From Amycolatopsis nivea (GTDB lineage: Bacteria > Actinomycetota > Actinomycetes > Mycobacteriales > Pseudonocardiaceae): a DNA stretch of 64,000 bases. The stretch covers positions 62,001 through 126,000 of the forward strand of contig NZ_SDLT01000028.1 of the NCBI RefSeq assembly GCF_004522235.1, read 5' to 3'. The translations under genes and the position numbers were made by a program. The notes beneath the pieces are model-generated. The model worked only from the letters and a program-made list of their open reading frames with translations, was not told the DNA's origin and ran no database searches. Shown piece after piece: positions 1-7,670 of this stretch; position 1 is the first letter of the stretch; every line of letters begins with the position of its first letter.

Positions 1-258
1 GCGCTGCTGGCCACGACACTCGACCTGGAGACGGACCCGGACGCGCCGCTCGCGGTGATCCCCGGCCGTCCGCCGGAACCGGACCAGATGCCGTCCGGCT
101 GCGCGTTCGCGAGCCGCTGCCCGGTGGCGACCGACCGGTGCCGCGAGGAGGACCCGGAACTGACTGTGCTCGCGCCGGAACACCGGGTGGCGTGCTGGCA
201 TCCGGATGCGGCACTGTCGGAAGAAGCGGGACTCGTCGTGGCGGGAGGGGCGGAATGA
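1..258 (+). CDS. Oligopeptide/dipeptide ABC transporter ATP-binding protein, C-terminal fragment
   Basis: The gene is cut by the left edge of the window; only the last 85 residues remain. They hold the cysteine-bearing tail seen at the C-terminus of OppD/DppD-type ATPases: a proline-glycine segment, then SGCAFASRCP, RCREEDP and a final HRVACW, which in known members lies after the nucleotide-binding domain. The stop TGA (256-258) overlaps the ATG of the next ATPase gene (255-257), so the two are translationally coupled. This matches the usual order of paired peptide-importer ATPases (DppD then DppF). The substrate cannot be told from this piece. The permease and binding-protein genes would lie upstream, outside the window. 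Confidence 0.85.
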   Translation, partial: ALLATTLDLETDPDAPLAVIPGRPPEPDQMPSGCAFASRCPVATDRCREEDPELTVLAPEHRVACWHPDAALSEEAGLVVAGGAE

Positions 259-1217
259 GCGAGCTGGTTTTCGATTCGGTCAGCGTCCGGTACGGCGGGC
301 GGCGCGGGCTCACCGCGGTGGACGGCGTGTCGCTGACCGTCCCGGCGGGCAAGGTCGTCGGGCTCGTCGGCGAATCGGGTTCGGGCAAGTCGACGCTCGC
401 GAAGGCGGCCGTCGGATTGTCGCCGGTGAGCGCGGGACGGGTGCTGCTCGGCGGCGTGGACGTGCGGAAGCTGCCGCGCCGGCGTCCGCTGCAGATGGTG
501 TTCCAGGATCCGTATTCCTCGCTCAACCCGAGGATGACCATCGGCGAATCGATCGCCGAAGCGATGCCGCGCGGGACGGACCGCTCGGCGGAGGTCGCCC
601 GGCTGCTCGAACTGGTCAATCTCGACCCCGAACGGGCCGCGCATCTGCCGGGGCAGTTGTCCGGCGGGCAGCGGCAACGCGTCGCGCTCGCCCGGGCGCT
701 CGCGGGTCAGCCGCAGGCGCTGATAGCCGACGAGATCACCTCCGCGCTCGACGTTTCGGTGCAGGGCGCGGTGCTCAACCTCGTGCGTTCGGTGCAGCGG
801 CAGCTCGGTCTGTCGATGCTGTTCATCTCGCACAACCTCGCCGTGATCCGGTATCTCAGCGATTTCGTCGCGGTGATGTACCTCGGCCGGATCGTCGAAG
901 CCGGACCGGCCGAGCAGGTGCTCACCGATCCGCAGCATCCTTACACCCGCGACCTGCTCGACGCCGCCCCCTCGGCGCACAAGTCGCTGTTCGACCAGGA
1001 ACCCGGCGCGACCGCGGACGCGGAACCGCCGGATCCGCACCATCCGCCTGCCGGGTGCCGGTACCACCCGCGCTGCCCGGTCGGCCCGCTGGTGCGCAGC
1101 GACCGCGAGATCTGCCTCCGGGCCGATCCGGCGGAGGACGCCGCACCCCGGCGGCACGCATCGGCCTGCCATTTCCTAATCCGGCCAAAAGAAGGCCGCC
1201 CCCCACTCGGCACGTAA
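255..1217 (+). CDS. Oligopeptide/dipeptide ABC transporter ATP-binding protein (DppF/OppF type)
   Basis: This 320-residue ATPase would power peptide uptake together with the ATPase encoded just upstream. Visible motifs are the Walker A GESGSGKST (residues 39-47), the Q-loop in FQDPYSSLNP (Q84), the signature LSGGQ (135-139) and Walker B LIADE (D159, E160). Beyond about residue 240 lies the cysteine-containing extension typical of peptide-importer ATPases (GCRYHPRCP, ICLRADP, SACHF). The ATG at 255 is preferred because it overlaps the upstream stop; the longer reading frame from 138 is only open sequence antisense to nothing known. The natural substrate could be peptides or nickel; the sequence does not decide. 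Confidence 0.92.
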   Translation: MSELVFDSVSVRYGGRRGLTAVDGVSLTVPAGKVVGLVGESGSGKSTLAKAAVGLSPVSAGRVLLGGVDVRKLPRRRPLQMVFQDPYSSLNPRMTIGESIAEAMPRGTDRSAEVARLLELVNLDPERAAHLPGQLSGGQRQRVALARALAGQPQALIADEITSALDVSVQGAVLNLVRSVQRQLGLSMLFISHNLAVIRYLSDFVAVMYLGRIVEAGPAEQVLTDPQHPYTRDLLDAAPSAHKSLFDQEPGATADAEPPDPHHPPAGCRYHPRCPVGPLVRSDREICLRADPAEDAAPRRHASACHFLIRPKEGRPPLGT

Positions 1218-1263
1218 CCGTTGCTGAGAAGCCATTAGGCCGTGGCTGTGGCCGGATTAGGAA
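1173..1263. repeat. Perfect 15-bp inverted repeat with 61-bp spacer at the end of the ABC gene
   Basis: The arm ttcctaatccggcca (1173-1187) lies inside the last codons of the ATPase gene. Its exact reverse complement is at 1249-1263, in the 106-bp gap before the peptidase fusion gene. The arms could pair in RNA to enclose the stop codon, or be two sites for one protein. The rest of the gap shows only the AAGGAG ribosome binding site just before 1324. Confidence 0.6.
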
Positions 1264-1323
1264 CGATCAGCACAGTGCCGAATCCGAGGGCCACGAGCCC
1301 GCGATCTCCCAAGGAGCCAGCGT

Positions 1324-4300
1324 ATGACCCGCCGTCTCGGCATCGATGACCTCTACGACCTCGCCGCGCCAAGCCAGCCCGCGCTTTCGCCGGACGGCAG
1401 CCGGATCGCCTACGTGGTCCGGACCTCGGACCGGGAGGAGGACCGGAACGTCGACGCACTGTGGACGGTCGGCGCCTCCTCCGGCGAAGCCCGCCAGCTC
1501 ACGCGCGGCAACGCGGACGCGGCGCCGAAATGGTCCCCGGACGGTTCCCGGCTCGCGTTCCTGCGCGCCCAGGACGGCCCGCCGCAGATCTGGATCCTCC
1601 CGGCGGACGGCGGCGAGGCCGAGCAGCTCACCAAGCTGCCGCTCGGCGCGGGCGCACCGGTGTGGAGCCCGGACGGCAGCAAGATCGCGTTCTCCTCGGC
1701 GGTCGATCTCGCCGCGGTCGTCGAAGCGCCGCCGGCGAACACGCCGATCGTCGCCGAGCGGCTGGACTACAAGTCCGACGGCCCCGGCCTGCTGAAGACG
1801 CTCCGCAGCCACGTGCACGTCCTCGACGTCGCGACCGGCGAAGTCCAGCAGCGCACCTCCGGCGACTGGCACGCGGGCCAGCCCGCCTGGTCGCCCGACA
1901 GCAAGCACGTCGCGTTCACCGCGGCCCTGGACGCCGACGCCGACCTCACTTTCCGTTCCGCCGCTTACGTTCTCGACGTCACCGAGCGGAACGCCGAACC
2001 GCGCCTGGTCGGCACCGACAAGGGCATGGCGGGCACGGCCGGCTGGACCAAGGACGGCACGGCGCTCCTGGTGGTCGGCCGCACCGACACCGCCACCGGG
2101 CACCTCGGCCTGCTGCGCGTCCCGCTGGACGGCGGAGAGACGGTCGACCTGGCCGCCGGCCTCGACCGCAACGTGATGCCCGGCGGCCCCGGCTACCCGG
2201 GCGCGCTGCCGCAGCTGACCGAGGCGGGCGACGTCGTGGTGTTCGCGATCCGCGACCGCGGCTGCACGCATCTGTACGAAGTGGACCTTGCCGGTGGCGA
2301 GCCTCGCGCGGTGCTGACCGGCGACGGCAACGTAGTGTCCGGAATGGACTTGGTCGGCGACCGGGCCGCGATTGTGCTGGCTACCAACGATTCCTTCGGC
2401 GAGGTCGCCGTTGTCGACCGCACCACGGGCAAGGTCGACGTGCGCACGAAGCACGGCGACGCAGTGTCCGAAGCGGAATTGTTCTCCCGTGAATCGCGCG
2501 AATTCACCATCAGCGACGGCACCGTCGTGCAGGGCTGGCTCATCCGTGACACCGAACGCACCGGCGCACAGCCGCTGCTGATCGACATCCACGGCGGTCC
2601 GCACAACGCCTGGAACGGTGCCGCGGACTCGATTCACCTGTACCACCAAACCCTTGCCGCACGCGGCTGGGCAGTGCTGCTGATCAACCCGCGAGCCAGC
2701 GACGGTTACGGCGAAGCGTTCTACACCGCGGCGATCGGCGCGTGGGGCCAGGCGGACGCACCGGACTTCCTCGAACCGATCGACCAGCTCGTCGCCGAAG
2801 GCCTCGCCGACCCGGACCGGCTCGCCGTGACGGGTTACAGCTACGGCGGCTTCATGACCTGCTACCTGACCAGCCGTGACGACCGTTTCGCCGCCGCGGT
2901 GGCCGGTGGCGTGGTCAGCGACCTGACCAGCCTTGCCGGGACGTCCGACGGCGGACACTTCATGGCCGTCAACGAATTCGCCGGACTCTCGTCGGGACAA
3001 TACGAGAACTCCTCCCCGCACGCGCAGGTCGAGAACGTCCGTACCCCGACGCTGATCCTGCACGGCGGCGAGGACGTGCGGTGCCCGGTCGGGCAGGCCG
3101 AGCAGTGGTTCACCGCACTGCGCGAGCGCGACGTGCCGTCCCGGCTGGTGCTGTACCCGGGCGGCGCACATCTGTTCATTTTGGACGGTCCGCCGTCGCA
3201 CCGCGTCGACTACAACCGGCGCGTGGTCGACTGGGTCGAGCAGTACGCGGGTTCGCGGGTGCCGATCGAGGCCGCGCACTGGAGCCGCCGCCTGGCGGAA
3301 CTGGCGCGCAAGCACGACGTTCCCGGTGCGTCGCTGGGAATCCTGCGCGTCGACACTGGCGAGGAGGTATTCGCGACCCACGGCGTGCTGAGCAAGACGA
3401 CCGAGGTCGAGGTCACCGAGGATTCGCTGTTCCAGATCGGTTCGATCTCCAAGGTGTGGACGTCGACCGTGGTGATGCAGCTCGTGGACGAGGGCCTGCT
3501 CGACCTCGACGCCCCGATCGTCGACGTGCTGCCCGAACTGCGGCTGTCCGATCCGGAGGTGACCAAGCGCGTCACCATGCGGCATCTGCTGACGCACACC
3601 AGCGGCATCGACGGTGACATCTTCACCGACACCGGCCGCGGCGACGATTGCGTCGAGAAGTTCGTCGACCTGCTGGAGGACGCCGCGCAGAACCATCCCC
3701 TCGGCGCGACTTTCTCCTACTGCAACTCAGGTTTCGTCCTCATGGGCCGGGTGATCGAGAAGCTCACCGGGAAAACCTGGGACGCCGCGATGCGGGACAA
3801 GCTGTACACGCCGCTCGGCCTCACGCACACCGTCACGCTGCCGGAGGAAGCGCTGCTGTTCCGCGCCGCCGTCGGCCACGACGCGCCGGAGGGCGAAGAA
3901 CTGGCTCCGGCTCCGGTCTGGCAGCTGCCCCGTTCGGCCGGACCGGCCGGTCTGATCACGTCGCGCACGAAGGACGTTCTCGCCTTCGCCCGCCTGCACC
4001 TCACCGGCGGCCTGACCGAGGACGGCACGCGGATCCTGTCGGCGGAATCGGCCGCCGCCATGGCGGACAAGCAGGCCGACGTCCCGGACAAGCACACCCT
4101 CGGCGATTCGTGGGGCCTCGGCTGGATCCGCGACGAGTGGGGCGGCCGCCGCATCATCGGCCACGACGGCAATACGATCGGCCAGTCGGCGTTCCTGCGC
4201 CTGCTGCCGGACGCGGGCCTCGCGGTCACCCTGCTGACGAACGGCGGCCACGCTCGGGACCTGTACACCGAGCTGTACCGGGAAATCTTCGCCGAACTCG

Positions 4301-4632
4301 CCGACGTCGCCATGCCGCGCCCGCTCGAACCCCCGGCCACGCCGGTCACGGTGGACGCGAGCCGCCACGTCGGGGTGTACGAACGGGCTGGCGCGCATGT
4401 CGAGGTTGTGGAGCGCGAGGGTGGTTTGCGCGTCGTGTACACGACGACCGGACCGCTGGCGGAGCTGACGCCGGACAAGGTCCAGGAATTCGACCTGGAG
4501 GCGGTCTCGGACACGCTGTTCCTGCTCCGCATGCCGGGCGGGCAGTTCTGGACGCCGGTGCTGTTCTACACGCTGCCGACGGGGGAGCCGTACATGCACT
4601 TCGGCGCGCGGGCGACGCCGAAGGTGTCCTGA
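1324..4632 (+). CDS. Fusion protein: S9 prolyl-oligopeptidase-like peptidase + class C beta-lactamase-like serine hydrolase
   Basis: This 1102-residue protein joins two serine hydrolases in one frame. Residues 1 to about 390 look like the beta-propeller of S9 peptidases (repeated W-S-P-D-G/S blades). An alpha/beta-hydrolase domain follows with nucleophile Ser506 in GYSYGG, Asp584 in HGGEDV and His616 in GGAHLF. From about residue 650 a beta-lactamase/DD-peptidase-like domain begins, with S707-I-S-K710 (SxxK), Y799-C-N801 (YxN) and H947-D-G949 (HxG in place of KTG). About 110 residues of beta-rich tail follow. No signal peptide is seen, so a cytoplasmic site is likely. The start ATG has AAGGAG 8 bases upstream. 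S9 peptidases and class C-like hydrolases are each common alone. Both active sites look intact, which argues against a decayed fusion. Confidence 0.9.
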   Translation: MTRRLGIDDLYDLAAPSQPALSPDGSRIAYVVRTSDREEDRNVDALWTVGASSGEARQLTRGNADAAPKWSPDGSRLAFLRAQDGPPQIWILPADGGEAEQLTKLPLGAGAPVWSPDGSKIAFSSAVDLAAVVEAPPANTPIVAERLDYKSDGPGLLKTLRSHVHVLDVATGEVQQRTSGDWHAGQPAWSPDSKHVAFTAALDADADLTFRSAAYVLDVTERNAEPRLVGTDKGMAGTAGWTKDGTALLVVGRTDTATGHLGLLRVPLDGGETVDLAAGLDRNVMPGGPGYPGALPQLTEAGDVVVFAIRDRGCTHLYEVDLAGGEPRAVLTGDGNVVSGMDLVGDRAAIVLATNDSFGEVAVVDRTTGKVDVRTKHGDAVSEAELFSRESREFTISDGTVVQGWLIRDTERTGAQPLLIDIHGGPHNAWNGAADSIHLYHQTLAARGWAVLLINPRASDGYGEAFYTAAIGAWGQADAPDFLEPIDQLVAEGLADPDRLAVTGYSYGGFMTCYLTSRDDRFAAAVAGGVVSDLTSLAGTSDGGHFMAVNEFAGLSSGQYENSSPHAQVENVRTPTLILHGGEDVRCPVGQAEQWFTALRERDVPSRLVLYPGGAHLFILDGPPSHRVDYNRRVVDWVEQYAGSRVPIEAAHWSRRLAELARKHDVPGASLGILRVDTGEEVFATHGVLSKTTEVEVTEDSLFQIGSISKVWTSTVVMQLVDEGLLDLDAPIVDVLPELRLSDPEVTKRVTMRHLLTHTSGIDGDIFTDTGRGDDCVEKFVDLLEDAAQNHPLGATFSYCNSGFVLMGRVIEKLTGKTWDAAMRDKLYTPLGLTHTVTLPEEALLFRAAVGHDAPEGEELAPAPVWQLPRSAGPAGLITSRTKDVLAFARLHLTGGLTEDGTRILSAESAAAMADKQADVPDKHTLGDSWGLGWIRDEWGGRRIIGHDGNTIGQSAFLRLLPDAGLAVTLLTNGGHARDLYTELYREIFAELADVAMPRPLEPPATPVTVDASRHVGVYERAGAHVEVVEREGGLRVVYTTTGPLAELTPDKVQEFDLEAVSDTLFLLRMPGGQFWTPVLFYTLPTGEPYMHFGARATPKVS

Positions 4633-4635
4633 GGC

Positions 4636-4670
4636 TTGAGGGGCCGGGCATTCGCTGCCCGGCCCCTCAA
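4636..4670. terminator. Hairpin terminator between convergent genes
   Basis: A perfect 15-bp stem (ttgaggggccgggca and its reverse complement) with the 5-base loop ttcgc begins three bases after the stop of the peptidase fusion. It ends six bases before the stop of the convergent small membrane gene. There is no long T-run, so it is probably a bidirectional high-GC terminator. Confidence 0.85.
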
Positions 4671-4676
4671 CCCTGG

Positions 4677-4877
4677 TCAGTCCTTGCGGCGCGCCAGGTA
4701 ACGCACCAGCAGCAACACTAGACACGCCACCGCTATCCCGCCGCCGATATACCGGTAAGTCGCCTCCAACCCAGCGAACTGGCCGATCGAGTTAGCAGCG
4801 GCGCCGGCGAGAAAAATCAGCCACAGCAAGGTAGTCACAACAGGGCCGCCGGCGGTGCGGCTTCGGGAAGTCTCCAT
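4677..4877 (-). CDS. Small two-helix membrane protein, function unknown
   Basis: A 66-residue protein is predicted from ATG 4877 (METSRSR...). A longer frame opens at 4925 but its extra N-terminus looks non-coding. Two hydrophobic segments are visible: roughly residues 14-30 (TTLLWLIFLAG...) and 42-58 (GGIAVACLVLLLV), followed by the positive tail RYLARRKD. That gives a helical hairpin with the C-terminus probably in the cytoplasm. Small proteins of this type are frequent and mostly unstudied in actinomycetes; I do not recognise the family. It ends on the shared terminator at 4636-4670. Confidence 0.6.
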   Translation of the reverse strand: METSRSRTAGGPVVTTLLWLIFLAGAAANSIGQFAGLEATYRYIGGGIAVACLVLLLVRYLARRKD

Positions 4878-4935
4878 GCCGAGAACACTATGCAGCGGAG
4901 AAGGGCGCAAACAGGCCGTAAGCACCCAACTTCAC

Positions 4936-4953
4936 GGTAGCGCCTGCGCTACC
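4936..4953. promoter_or_regulatory. 18-bp dyad ggtagcgc-ct-gcgctacc at the response-regulator stop
   Basis: The 8-bp arms are perfect. The dyad overlaps the stop codon of the response regulator. Nearly the same 18 bases (two differences, both kept as G-T pairs) occur at 6815-6832 in the divergent promoter region of this locus. It may be a binding site of the response regulator, or a short terminator stem. Confidence 0.45.
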
Positions 4954-5590
4954 TCTTCCCGTTCAGGTAGGCCAGCACAGCGAGCACCCGCCGGTGTCCG
5001 TTGTCCTCCGGCAGCCCCAGTTTCGCGAAGATGTTGCGGATGTGCTTGAGCACCGTTCCGTCGCTGACCACCAGCAGTTCCGCGATCGTGGCGTTGTTGT
5101 AGCCCTCCGCCATCAGCCCGAGCACCTCGCGTTCGCGTGCGGTCAGCGCGTCGAGCGGGTCGCGGCGGTGGGCCAGCAGCTGGGTCACCACCTCCGGGTC
5201 CATCGCCGTGCCGCCCTCGACCACCCGTTGGAGCGAATCGAGGAACTTGGCGACCTTGCCGACGCGTTCCTTGAGCAGGTACCCGACCGCGCCCTTGCCG
5301 TCCGCGAGCAGCTCCGCCGCGTAGCGGGTTTCGACGTGCGCGGAAAGCACCAGCACCGGCAGCCCGGGGTGCAGCTGCCGCGCCTGCACGGCCGCGCGCA
5401 GGCCCTCGTCGGTGTGCGTGGGAGGCAGCCGGACGTCGGTGATCACCGCGTCCGGGCGGTCCTCGCGGACGAACGCGAGGAAGTCGTCGGTATGGTCGAA
5501 AGCGGCGGCCACCTCGATGCCCGAGGTGTCGAGCAGCAGCACCAAACCTTCTCGCAGCAGGGCGTCGTCCTCGACGATCACGACCCGCAT
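4949..5590 (-). CDS. NarL/LuxR-family response regulator
   Basis: A 213-residue two-component regulator. The receiver domain (about 1-120) has the acidic pair E7-D8-D9 and the phospho-acceptor Asp52 in ITDVRLPP. A LuxR-type helix-turn-helix follows at about 145-205 (LTAREREVLGLMAEGYNNATIAELL, then TVLKHIRNIFAKLGL). It is encoded downstream of, and overlaps by 13 bases, its histidine kinase (5578-6783), so the two form one operon. The divergent ABC exporter genes (6925-10241) are the likely targets: this pairing of kinase, regulator and MacB/FtsX-like exporter is common in actinomycetes and usually concerns antimicrobial peptide or envelope-stress resistance. A shared 18-bp dyad at both ends of the locus may be its binding site. 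Confidence 0.93.
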   Translation of the reverse strand: MRVVIVEDDALLREGLVLLLDTSGIEVAAAFDHTDDFLAFVREDRPDAVITDVRLPPTHTDEGLRAAVQARQLHPGLPVLVLSAHVETRYAAELLADGKGAVGYLLKERVGKVAKFLDSLQRVVEGGTAMDPEVVTQLLAHRRDPLDALTAREREVLGLMAEGYNNATIAELLVVSDGTVLKHIRNIFAKLGLPEDNGHRRVLAVLAYLNGKR

Positions 5591-6783
5591 GGCAACTCCA
5601 CTTCCAGAACAGTCGGTCCACCGGGCGGACTCGTCAGCGTGACCGTCCCGTCGAAAGCTTCGGCGCGTTTCCGGATCCCGGCCAGTCCGCTGCCCTGGGA
5701 TTCGTCCGCGCCGCCGCGGCCGTCGTCGCGGATTTCGATCCGCACGGTGTCGACGGTGCCGTCGAGCGTAATCGACGCGTGTTCCGCGCCCGAATGCTTG
5801 GTCACGTTCGCGAGCGTTTCAGCCACGATGAAGTACACCGCCGCCTCGACCGCGGCCGGGCGGCGCGCGGAGCTGCGAACGTCCACAGTGCACGGAACCG
5901 CGCATCGGTCGGCGAGCGCGGTGATCGCGCCGTCGAGCCCGCGGTCGGTCAGCAGCGGCGGGTGGATGCTCCGCACGACCGTGCGCAATTCGGCGAGCGC
6001 TTCGGTCGCCGCGTCCTGCGCCTTGCCGAGCAATTCCCGTGCCTTGGCGGGATTTCCTTCGAAAAGCTGATCGGCGATCCCGAGTTGCAGCACGACCGCG
6101 GACAGCCGTGCCTGCGTCCCGTCGTGCAGATCGCGTTCGAGACGGCGGAGTTCGGCGCCATGCGCCTCCAGCGCGGCGGCGCGGGTCGCGGTCAGCTCGA
6201 CGACCCGGTCGGTCAGCGAGGCGCCGGGCCGCGGGCCGAGAAGCGCCCGCGTCGCCAGGGCTTGCCAGCGAGCCAGCGGCGCGGCCCAAAAGGTGAGCGC
6301 GATCATGACGATCCCGCTGAAGATGCAGAGCGCGGCCGACGGCCACGAGTTCACCATGAATTCCAGCGAGCTCTGGATCCCGCCGGGCACCAGCCACCAG
6401 AACACGCCGGTGAGGATCTGCCGCAGTCCGCCGAGCGGCAGGCCGAACGCGAGCACCCCGACGAGGAAGCCGACCACGGCGTGCACCGCGAGCCACGCGA
6501 GATCGCGCAGGCTCGCTGGGTCACGAATGGGCGAAACGTTGGCGTACGGCTCCGCGATCGGCTCGCCGAGCCTGCGCCCGGCGCGGCGGCGTTCGAACCG
6601 CAGCGGGTAGCGGAGCAGTTTCAGCGCGACCGGGAGCGCCGGAATCCCGACGCCGATCAAACACGTCGCGAGCACGATGGCCATCGCGAAAAAGAGCAGC
6701 ATCGCGAGAAACGCGGTCGCGGCTCCCACCAGCAAATAGCGGAGTCCGGACCACCACGAGCGCAGCCACCTTTTCACCCGCAC
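5578..6783 (-). CDS. Two-component sensor histidine kinase with N-terminal membrane sensor domain
   Basis: A 401-residue kinase starting at GTG 6783. Residues 15-50 and about 95-165 contain four hydrophobic segments with a short intervening positive region, as in the membrane 'sensor' domain of actinobacterial NarL-type kinases. The dimerisation and phospho-acceptor helix carries His220 in RDLHDGTQARL. The C-terminal ATPase domain has the N-box region (FIVAETLANVTKHSG) and glycine box (DDGRGGADESQGSGLAGI). It lies just upstream of and overlaps the response regulator gene, so the pair is co-translated. The signal is unknown. The intergenic region to the divergent exporter (6784-6924) probably holds both promoters. 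Confidence 0.93.
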   Translation of the reverse strand: MRVKRWLRSWWSGLRYLLVGAATAFLAMLLFFAMAIVLATCLIGVGIPALPVALKLLRYPLRFERRRAGRRLGEPIAEPYANVSPIRDPASLRDLAWLAVHAVVGFLVGVLAFGLPLGGLRQILTGVFWWLVPGGIQSSLEFMVNSWPSAALCIFSGIVMIALTFWAAPLARWQALATRALLGPRPGASLTDRVVELTATRAAALEAHGAELRRLERDLHDGTQARLSAVVLQLGIADQLFEGNPAKARELLGKAQDAATEALAELRTVVRSIHPPLLTDRGLDGAITALADRCAVPCTVDVRSSARRPAAVEAAVYFIVAETLANVTKHSGAEHASITLDGTVDTVRIEIRDDGRGGADESQGSGLAGIRKRAEAFDGTVTLTSPPGGPTVLEVELPCGS

Positions 6784-6814
6784 AGTGTCCCATTAGGACC
6801 TCCCCACCGGGCGT

Positions 6815-6832
6815 GGTGGTGCCTGCGCTACC
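6815..6832. promoter_or_regulatory. 18-bp imperfect dyad in the kinase/exporter divergent promoter region
   Basis: The sequence ggtggtgcctgcgctacc differs from the dyad at 4936-4953 by two bases, and both changes keep the arms able to pair as G-T. It sits between the divergent starts of the histidine kinase (6783) and the exporter ATPase (6925). That is a sensible place for a response-regulator operator. This is inference from repetition and position. Confidence 0.5.
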
Positions 6833-6924
6833 CCCAAGACTCTCGCGCTCGGGATCGTTTCCGCGTCCCCGCCGCCATAGCTTCGTAGAGACAGAAATCT
6901 GCTGGTCCGAGGAGCGACACGAAC

Positions 6925-7665
6925 ATGAACACAGGCGGAACACACGCCCTGAGGCTGGAAGCGGTGCGCAAGATCTACGGCTCCGGCGACGGCGCGGTCA
7001 CCGCGCTGGACGGGGTGTCGGTCGGGATCCAGCGAGGCTCGTTCACCGCGGTGATGGGGCCGTCCGGGTCCGGCAAGAGCACCTTCCTGCACTGCGCGGC
7101 CGGGCTCGACCGGCCGAGTTCGGGAAAGGTGCTGCTCGGCGAAACCGAGCTCGGCGGACTCCGCGAGCGCGCGCTCACCGAATTGCGCCGGACCCGGATC
7201 GGGTTCATTTTCCAGGCCTACAACCTGCTGCCGTCGCTGAACGTGCTGCAGAACATCACCCTGCCGATGCGCCTGGCGGGCAAGAAACCCGACGCGCGCT
7301 GGCTGCGCGAGATCGTCGACAGCGTCGGCATCGCGAAGCGGCTCGAGCACCGCCCGGCGGAGCTGTCCGGCGGGCAGCAGCAGCGCGTCGCGATCGCCCG
7401 CGCGCTGATCACCCGGCCCGAGGTCGTGCTCGCCGACGAACCGACCGGCGCGCTCGACACCCGCACCGCGCGCCAGGTGCTCGACCTGTTGCGCACCGTG
7501 GTCGACCAGATGGGGCAGACCGTGTTGATGGTCACCCACGACCCGGTCGCCGCGTCCGCCGCGCACGGAGTGCTGTTCCTCGCCGACGGCAAGCTCGCCG
7601 GCCACCTCGCGCAGCCGACCCCGGAGCGGGTCGCGCAGCGGCTGACGCACCTCGGGGAGTGGTGA
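6925..7665 (+). CDS. MacB/LolD-type ABC transporter ATP-binding protein
   Basis: A 246-residue ATPase of the lipoprotein/macrolide exporter class. Motifs are Walker A GPSGSGKST (45-53), Q-loop FQAYNLLPSLNV (Q97), signature LSGGQ (147-151) and Walker B VVLADEP (D171, E172), followed by the ALD D-loop. The FtsX-like permease gene follows directly, with either a GTG start overlapping this stop or an ATG five bases later, so the two form one exporter. The divergent two-component system is the likely regulator. GGAG lies about 12 bases before the ATG. Members of this class act in antimicrobial peptide resistance or mechanotransmission rather than as classical importers; the exact cargo is not visible. 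Confidence 0.94.
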   Translation: MNTGGTHALRLEAVRKIYGSGDGAVTALDGVSVGIQRGSFTAVMGPSGSGKSTFLHCAAGLDRPSSGKVLLGETELGGLRERALTELRRTRIGFIFQAYNLLPSLNVLQNITLPMRLAGKKPDARWLREIVDSVGIAKRLEHRPAELSGGQQQRVAIARALITRPEVVLADEPTGALDTRTARQVLDLLRTVVDQMGQTVLMVTHDPVAASAAHGVLFLADGKLAGHLAQPTPERVAQRLTHLGEW

Positions 7666-7670
7666 CCGCC

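Noticed and set aside
1267..3696. 809-residue open frame antisense to the peptidase fusion
   Set aside because: The plus-strand frame has full catalytic motifs. The antisense product is rich in Arg, Val, Gly and His without any domain, typical of shadows in GC-rich genes.
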